A DNA stretch of 11,922 bases from Bacteroidales bacterium (GTDB taxonomy: Bacteria; Bacteroidota; Bacteroidia; Bacteroidales; UBA4181), in the NCBI GenBank assembly GCA_031264715.1, contig JAISDP010000140.1, positions 1 to 11,922 on the forward strand, given 5' to 3'. The notes below the pieces were generated by a model. That model was not told the DNA's origin and did no database searches. It saw only the letters and a program-made list of their open reading frames with translations. Shown here one piece after another: positions 6,034-11,922 of this stretch. How positions within the stretch are numbered: the stretch's first letter is position 1; each line of letters begins with the position of its first letter. Made by a program: the position numbers and the translations under genes.

Positions 6034-7065
6034 ATGCGTTTCGGTTCTATTATCCGCACAGCTATTTATATCGCACTGTCAAGCAGCGCACTGATGACGG
6101 CTCTGTTGTTCTTGCTGGCGTATCTGGAACCGCATGGCCGCTGGATCGAAGCGATCATCATACTGCTGTATGCCGTGGTAGTGGTAACCGTGGTAATCAT
6201 ATTCCTGCGGCGGTTTCTTTTCCACCAGTATGCCGCGTTGTTCCGTCTGGTCAATGGCGGCTGCCTCACCGAAGAGGAACTGGAATTGCTGTCGGGGAAA
6301 CAGGATGTGTTGTCGAACATCAAGAAAAGCCTCATGGAATGGAGCAATGACAAAGCTTCGGAAATTGACCGGCTGAAAGAGATGGAGCGTTACCGCAAGG
6401 AATTCCTGGGCAACGTATCGCACGAACTTAAAACTCCGATCTTCAACATACAAGGCTACATACTGACCCTGTTGGACGGTGGACTGGAAGACCCTTCCGT
6501 GAACCGGCTCTACCTGGAGCGTAGCGAGAAAAGCATCAACCGGATGATCCACATCGTGGAAGACCTCGAATCCATTGCCCGTTTGGAATCGGGTGAATTG
6601 CAACTGGACATCGAGTCTTTCGACATGCTGCGGCTGGTAGACGAGGTGTTCGAAATGGAGGAACGGACTGCCGAAAAAGCCAAAATACAATTGGAGATTG
6701 AACGGAAACAGGTATTGGTAAATGCCGACAGGAAACGCATCATGGAGGTGATGAACAACCTGGTGGTCAATTCCATCAAGTATGGCCGCAAAAACGGTAC
6801 AACAACCGTTTCGTTTGCCGAGAAAGATAACCTGTGGTGGATTTCGGTAACCGACAATGGTATCGGCATCGCAGAGAAAGACCGTAAACGTATCTTCGAA
6901 CGGTTTTACAGGTGCGATAAGAGCCGGTCGCGCGAACAGGGCGGAACCGGATTGGGATTAGCTATTGTAAAGCATATTGTAGAGGCGCACGGGCAAACTG
7001 TTACTGTACAATCCGTATTGGGACAATGGACTGCTTTTACATTTTCGTTGCCTAAAAGTCGTTAA
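6034..7065 (+). CDS. membrane sensor histidine kinase (PhoR-like catalytic core)
   Basis: The 343-residue protein has two transmembrane helices (about residues 6-28 and 36-58) joined by a loop of only about seven residues, so it has practically no periplasmic sensor. A cytoplasmic linker of about 60 residues leads to the HisKA dimerisation domain with phospho-accepting H130 in NVSHELKTP. The HATPase domain follows: N-box NNLVVNSIKYG (N242, N246), G1 box DNGIGI (from D274), F box IFERFYR and G2 box GTGLGLAIVKHI (from G304). All catalytic residues are present, so it should be active. No response regulator is encoded in the window, so the partner is unknown. It lies 19 bases before the large AAA+ gene, suggesting co-transcription. 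The signal may be sensed in the membrane or cytoplasm. The PhoR resemblance is to the catalytic core only. Confidence 0.93.
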   Translation: MRFGSIIRTAIYIALSSSALMTALLFLLAYLEPHGRWIEAIIILLYAVVVVTVVIIFLRRFLFHQYAALFRLVNGGCLTEEELELLSGKQDVLSNIKKSLMEWSNDKASEIDRLKEMERYRKEFLGNVSHELKTPIFNIQGYILTLLDGGLEDPSVNRLYLERSEKSINRMIHIVEDLESIARLESGELQLDIESFDMLRLVDEVFEMEERTAEKAKIQLEIERKQVLVNADRKRIMEVMNNLVVNSIKYGRKNGTTTVSFAEKDNLWWISVTDNGIGIAEKDRKRIFERFYRCDKSRSREQGGTGLGLAIVKHIVEAHGQTVTVQSVLGQWTAFTFSLPKSR

Positions 7066-7084
7066 ATAGATTATTCACAGTACA

Positions 7085-10000
7085 ATGCAAGACACCAACC
7101 AACCAGCCGATACATTAGACGCCGGCACATACGAAATCATCCGCAAGCGGCTTTTTGCACAGCGCGACGATCTGTCGCAACGGCTTGCCCGGCTCAATGA
7201 CGCCCGCAAGGAGGTTTTCCGCGCCATCGATTTCACACTGCTGGCCAACCAGCGCATCAATACCGAAAACAATTGCGTGTCGCGCGGTATCATGGCCTTC
7301 GGGAAACTTTGCATTTTCGGCTACAACGTGCATTTCGGACTGCGATCGGACATACAGTTGAGCGACGTGTTCAGCATCTACCGTTTTGAGGACAACCAGT
7401 TTGTACCGCAACCGCTCGACCTGATCGATGACGGTCAGTTTGTGAGTGATTACAAAAACCTGTACAAATATTACCGCGACTCCATCTTTTCGCGCTTCCG
7501 CCGGACAGAAAATTACCTGTATATGGTTTTCCAAACCAGCAGGAACGTGGACGACCTGAAAGCCTTCAAGTGGCTGATTAAGGGCGACAAGCTGGTATAC
7601 CGGGACGACCGGAGTATCCACGAGGTGAAACGCGCCGAGCAGCACGAGTTCAAGTGGATGAAAACAACCCTTGAAGACCGGCGGCTGGGAATGTATCCGC
7701 ATGTGTCGGTGCTCGATAAGGTTTTTATTGAAGCCGTTGGCGGTGATATCACATTCAAGATAGAGGACAATACGCAGACCGGTAAGGGTATCTACGCCGA
7801 AAAGGTTGAAAACAAAGACCAGCAGTTAGACGATGCCGAATATTATTACGCCGACCTGGGCAACCTGATCCTGGTGCGCATCAAGCCCTACCAGGAAGGC
7901 TACCGCACTTTCGTGTTCAATACCCGTACCAGGGAGGTACACAACATCCCGATGCTCAACGATGCCGGCATCCTGTTGCCCGACCGTCACGGCGTGATCT
8001 TCCCCAATGGCTATTACCTGCAAAACGGCGAATACAAGATTTTCGACAACGACCTGTCGAACCTCGAATTTTTCCGCAAAATGGCGTCGCCCAACGGCGA
8101 GGATTTCCTGTACCTCTTCTACCAGCACGAGCGCAACATCTACGTGCTGATGTCGTACAACATCATCCGCCAGCAGGTGGAAACGCCGATTATCTGCAAC
8201 GGTTTCACGTTTTTTGGCGACGGCACGCTCATTTATTTCCGCTCCGAGGACGAGGCCACGCGCCACCACCAGGTGCAGATTTGGCAGACGCCTTACCGGG
8301 AACGTCTTATCGAGAACCGGGAAAAACACAACAACAAGCTCTACAAGATTGGCAACAAGGATATTGTGAAGGCAATGGCCGAATGTCAGGAAGTGATTTA
8401 CCTGATTAACAAGGAGGATTCGTACGAAGGCCTTTATGAGGATATTGTGAAGAAGTCGAACGACATTGTTGATGCCTATTTCTGGGTGTCGGACGATGCC
8501 GCTTTCGAGATATCCGGCCCGTTGAAGGAAATCAAGGGGATAGCCAACACCGCCATCGATGAGTTTGTGAAAGTGCAGGCGCAGAAAAAGTACGCCGTGC
8601 AACAACTCACTGCCGCTGTCGACAAGGTAGATGCCCTGTTGTTCAGCATCAAACATACCAAATTCGATACGCTCGACTCGTTGGTGAAGCTGCTGGCCGA
8701 AACGCGGTGTCTGCAAGGCGAAGTCATTGAGTCGGGCAACGTAAAATACGTGGATACCGTCCGCGTCGAAGAACTGAAAAACCGGTTGGCCGAAACCAAT
8801 ACGCGCCTGTCCGCTGAAACCGTCGAATTCCTGCTTCGCGACGAGGCGCTGATACCCTACGAAGAAAAGGTGATCGCTGAAAAAGCACACGTAGAGGACG
8901 TTATCAAGGTAATCGACGCCAACAGAGTGGATGAGAACTGCAAACTTATCTCGTCGGAACTGGAATTGCTCATTGACATCCTCAACAGCTTGAAAATAGA
9001 GGATACCACGCTGGCCACGCGTATCATCGAAAAGATATCGCTCATTTTCTCATCCCTCAACGAGGTGCGGGCGCAGCTCAAGCGGAAAATCGACTCGTTG
9101 CGCAGCCGCGAAGCAGTGGCCGAGTTCAGTGCACAGCTTACCCTGCTGGAACAGGGTGTGGTGAATTACCTGGAACTGGCCGCCTCGCCTGCTAAATGCA
9201 ACGAATACCTCACCAAAGTGAGCATCCAGGTAGAAGAGCTGGAAAGCAAATTTGCCGATTTCGACGAGTTTATCGATAAGATTGCCGACAAGCGCGACGA
9301 AATCATCAAGGCATTCGACGGCCGCAAAGCGCAACTGATCGAGCAAATCAACCGGCGCACCTCGTCGCTCGAGCAAATCGGGCTGCGGGTGCTGAAAAAC
9401 ATCGAAAACAAGGCGCAATCGTTCAAGGCCAAAGAGGAAATACAATCGTTTTTCTCGTCCGACCTGATGATTGACAAGGTGCGGCAATTGGTGGACGAAT
9501 TGAAAAGACTTGGCGACGTGTCGAAAGCCGAGAACCTCGAAAACAGCCTGAAAACCGCACTGGAGGATGCCCTGCGCGTACTGAAAGACCGCAACGAACT
9601 GTTTGTGGACGGGCAACAGATCATCAGCCTTGGTACGCATAAGTTTACAGTGAACAGGCAACCGCTCGACCTCACAGTGGTGCGGCGCGACAACCGCCTG
9701 TTCTATCACCTCACGGGGACAGGTTTTTTCCACGAACTTCGCAACGAAAGCCTTGCCGGTTACCGCGACTATTGGGAACAGGAAACCGTGTCGGAAAATG
9801 CGCAGGTTTACCGCGCCGAATACCTTGCCTGGCAGATTTTTGTGGAAAAAGGCAAAACAAAGGACTTCCGCCCGAAAGACTTTATTACCCGCAAGGTAGA
9901 GCAAAGCTACTCGGAGTCGTACATCAAGGGCGTGCACGATGATGATGCGATGCGTATTTACGAAACGCTCGAAGCCGTGCACTGCGGACTGGGCGTACTT

Positions 10001-11922
10001 GCCTTTGCCCCGCACGTGCGGGCGGCGGCGCAACTGGTCTGGAACGGTTTCGGCGAAGATGTGAAAACAGGGTTACAGAAGATCATTTCGTCCGAAAGCG
10101 CCATATTGAAGGCTTTTCCGGGTTCAAGCCGCCGGGAGTATGCCGTTAACCGCATCGCGGAGAATATACAGGCGGATGAAATGCATTTCATGCCGGTTTC
10201 CGGCAACGAAGGACGTAATGTCGCACAGTATCTTTTTGACGAGTTCTCGGCGTCGGACACGTTCAGCAAAAGCCGGCAAGCCGATACACTCAAAAAGGAT
10301 TTTGTGCATCACCTCAAAAAAGCAGACCTCCGGCATGTCTTCGAAAAAGATATTCATGACAGCGATTTCACCCTTTTGGATCGTTTCCGCTTGGTGTCGA
10401 ACTGGCTGCATGCCTTTGTCGATGGCTCGGAAAAGCATGTGCAATATTCGAAATATGTTGGCGAAGCAGCTTGCCTCACGTTATTCGACAAGGGCGACTA
10501 CCGCCTCCACCCGGCTGGCGACTTGATGGAAACCGGCGACCTGAAAGGCAGTCACGCCGTAATTGTTAACGGCCTCTACACGCAGGACTATCACCGGTTC
10601 GTCGACAAGATGGTTTCCTTTACAGAAATCTGCGTCCCGGCATACAACGAGTTTACCCGGTTAAAAGAAGCGCTGGTGGCGGATTTCAAAAAAGCGCTAA
10701 AGGTAAACGAGTTGAAACCGCGCGTGCTGACGTCCTTTGTCCGCAACAAGCTCATCAACGAAGTATATCTACCGCTTATCGGCGCAAATCTTGCCAAGCA
10801 GTTGGGCGTGGCCGGCGAAAACAAGCGTACTGCGCGTATGGGCATGCTCCTGCTCGTGTCGCCTCCCGGATACGGAAAAACCACGCTCATGGAATACCTG
10901 GCCAAAACGATGGGATTGACTTTCGTGAAGATCAACAGCCCCACCATCGGACATTCCATCACATCCATTGACCCGTCGGAAGCCAAAACTTCCGGTGCGC
11001 GCGAGGAACTGAAAAAGATCAACCTCTCGTTTGAAATGGCCGACAACGTGATGCTATACTTAGACGACATACAGCATTGCAGCCCCGAATTCCTGCAAAA
11101 GTTTATCTCGCTGGCCGACGGTCAACGCAAGATGGACGGCACGTTCGACGGCGAAAGTAAAACATACGACCTTCGCGGGAAGCGTTTCTGCGTGGTGATG
11201 GCCGGTAACCCCTACACCGAGAGCGGCGAAAAGTTCCGCATACCCGACATGCTTGCCAACCGTGCCGACGTGTACAATCTCGGCGACGTTATTGGAGGCT
11301 CGGAAGACCTGTTCCGCCTAAGTCTCCTCGAAAATGCGATGGCAGAAAATCCGTACCTGCAAAAGGTTGGTAACAAGAGCTTCGCCGACTTCTACCGGTT
11401 GATACAATACGTGGAAACCGGCAACGAGGCGCTGCTCAACCTTGAGGGCAACCATACCCGTCAGGATATAGATGATTTCATTGCAGTAGTGCGCCATACC
11501 ATGCAGATACGCGAGACAGTGATGCAAGTGAACCGGCAGTACATCGCCAGCGCCGCCATGAAGGATGCCTACCGTACCGAACCGCCGTTCAAGCTGCAAG
11601 GCTCATACCGCGACATGAATAAGATGACCGGCCTCATCCTCCCGCTGATGAACGCCGCCGAAGTGGATACCCTTATCCTGAACCATTACGAAAGCGAGGC
11701 GCAGACCCTGACTTCCGATAACGAAGCAAACCTGCTGAAATTAAAGGAAATCGCCGGAAAACTTTCCGACAACGACCGCAACCGCTGGGAAGCCATCAAA
11801 ACGATCTTCCTGAAGAACAACAGGCTGGCAGGCATTGGACAGGACAACCCGATGGGGCAGGTGATTGCGCAATTGGCACAGTTTAATGAAGGACTGGAAG
11901 GGATCAGGGCGGCGCTGGGGAA
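7085..11922 (+). CDS. giant AAA+ protein, DUF3686 / 'DNA repair ATPase' family (partial, 3' end missing)
   Basis: An open frame begins at ATG 7085 (MQDTNQPADT) and stays open to the window edge, giving at least 1,612 residues. I recognise the DUF3686 family, often labelled DNA repair ATPase, from landmarks such as YADLGNLILVRIKPYQEG and RSEDEATRHHQVQIWQTPY. Layout: a charged N-terminal helix; a beta-rich region (about 55-405) with propeller-like repeats; a long coiled-coil region (about 480-845); a mixed region with RAEYLAWQIFVEKGK; and a C-terminal AAA+ ATPase. The ATPase has Walker A SPPGYGKTT (1259-1267), Walker B VMLYLDDIQ (D1327, D1328), sensor-1 asparagine N1375 in VVMAGNP, and a likely arginine finger R1393 in PDMLANRADVYNLGD, a MoxR-like pattern. 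There is no signal peptide or membrane helix, so it is probably cytoplasmic. The true biochemical role is, to my knowledge, not established. A start 19 bases after the kinase suggests a shared transcript. Confidence 0.92.
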   Translation, partial: MQDTNQPADTLDAGTYEIIRKRLFAQRDDLSQRLARLNDARKEVFRAIDFTLLANQRINTENNCVSRGIMAFGKLCIFGYNVHFGLRSDIQLSDVFSIYRFEDNQFVPQPLDLIDDGQFVSDYKNLYKYYRDSIFSRFRRTENYLYMVFQTSRNVDDLKAFKWLIKGDKLVYRDDRSIHEVKRAEQHEFKWMKTTLEDRRLGMYPHVSVLDKVFIEAVGGDITFKIEDNTQTGKGIYAEKVENKDQQLDDAEYYYADLGNLILVRIKPYQEGYRTFVFNTRTREVHNIPMLNDAGILLPDRHGVIFPNGYYLQNGEYKIFDNDLSNLEFFRKMASPNGEDFLYLFYQHERNIYVLMSYNIIRQQVETPIICNGFTFFGDGTLIYFRSEDEATRHHQVQIWQTPYRERLIENREKHNNKLYKIGNKDIVKAMAECQEVIYLINKEDSYEGLYEDIVKKSNDIVDAYFWVSDDAAFEISGPLKEIKGIANTAIDEFVKVQAQKKYAVQQLTAAVDKVDALLFSIKHTKFDTLDSLVKLLAETRCLQGEVIESGNVKYVDTVRVEELKNRLAETNTRLSAETVEFLLRDEALIPYEEKVIAEKAHVEDVIKVIDANRVDENCKLISSELELLIDILNSLKIEDTTLATRIIEKISLIFSSLNEVRAQLKRKIDSLRSREAVAEFSAQLTLLEQGVVNYLELAASPAKCNEYLTKVSIQVEELESKFADFDEFIDKIADKRDEIIKAFDGRKAQLIEQINRRTSSLEQIGLRVLKNIENKAQSFKAKEEIQSFFSSDLMIDKVRQLVDELKRLGDVSKAENLENSLKTALEDALRVLKDRNELFVDGQQIISLGTHKFTVNRQPLDLTVVRRDNRLFYHLTGTGFFHELRNESLAGYRDYWEQETVSENAQVYRAEYLAWQIFVEKGKTKDFRPKDFITRKVEQSYSESYIKGVHDDDAMRIYETLEAVHCGLGVLAFAPHVRAAAQLVWNGFGEDVKTGLQKIISSESAILKAFPGSSRREYAVNRIAENIQADEMHFMPVSGNEGRNVAQYLFDEFSASDTFSKSRQADTLKKDFVHHLKKADLRHVFEKDIHDSDFTLLDRFRLVSNWLHAFVDGSEKHVQYSKYVGEAACLTLFDKGDYRLHPAGDLMETGDLKGSHAVIVNGLYTQDYHRFVDKMVSFTEICVPAYNEFTRLKEALVADFKKALKVNELKPRVLTSFVRNKLINEVYLPLIGANLAKQLGVAGENKRTARMGMLLLVSPPGYGKTTLMEYLAKTMGLTFVKINSPTIGHSITSIDPSEAKTSGAREELKKINLSFEMADNVMLYLDDIQHCSPEFLQKFISLADGQRKMDGTFDGESKTYDLRGKRFCVVMAGNPYTESGEKFRIPDMLANRADVYNLGDVIGGSEDLFRLSLLENAMAENPYLQKVGNKSFADFYRLIQYVETGNEALLNLEGNHTRQDIDDFIAVVRHTMQIRETVMQVNRQYIASAAMKDAYRTEPPFKLQGSYRDMNKMTGLILPLMNAAEVDTLILNHYESEAQTLTSDNEANLLKLKEIAGKLSDNDRNRWEAIKTIFLKNNRLAGIGQDNPMGQVIAQLAQFNEGLEGIRAALG

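Noticed and set aside
7826..10033. Long minus-strand ORFs (354 and 327 codons) opposite the AAA+ gene
   Set aside because: They mirror the third-position GC bias of the real gene. The translations look like antisense frames, rich in V, F, H and Q without motifs, and have no promoter or start context.

Overview
The window looks like a chromosomal core segment of a Bacteroidota genome, most likely order Bacteroidales. The evidence is a NusB with the long Bacteroidota-type N-terminal insertion, a Rho with an extra linker between its N-terminal helical part and RNA-binding domain, promoters of the TTTG / TAnnTTTG type, and starts without clear Shine-Dalgarno sequences. Genus cannot be assigned from what is visible.

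Layout. Positions 1-181 hold the 3' end of an unrecognised gene, closed by a good intrinsic terminator (206-240). nusB (361-1299, +) faces rho (1500-3047, -), and rho ends in a strong terminator at 1447-1474. About 550 bases between rho and the next genes carry no credible protein gene. They do hold several promoter-like sites firing leftward toward rho, a 39-base palindromic hairpin (3391-3429), and a well-formed rightward promoter wrapped in an inverted repeat (3546-3593). That promoter serves a cell-division pair: a small coiled-coil protein (3600-3890) and ZapA (3898-4200). Straight after zapA lies a rod-folding RNA of about 208 nt that I call 6S RNA (4212-4419), followed by rny, the RNase Y gene (4447-5979). 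The rny stop codon sits inside a perfect 13-bp hairpin. Then come a compact two-transmembrane histidine kinase (6034-7065) and, 19 bases further on, a very large AAA+ protein of the DUF3686 'DNA repair ATPase' family (7085 to the window edge, more than 1,612 residues, incomplete).

How it fits together. The left two thirds is a cluster of global RNA and transcription factors: NusB (rRNA antitermination), Rho (termination), 6S RNA (RNA polymerase sequestration) and RNase Y (mRNA decay), with ZapA for the division ring. The zap-6S-rny order looks like ancestral housekeeping synteny. The right third is the least understood part: an orphan kinase with almost no extracytoplasmic domain, apparently co-transcribed with a giant AAA+ protein that has a beta-rich N-terminus, a long coiled coil and a C-terminal ATPase. 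This pair is the best candidate for poorly described biology here. No mobile element, CRISPR array, tRNA or rRNA was seen.
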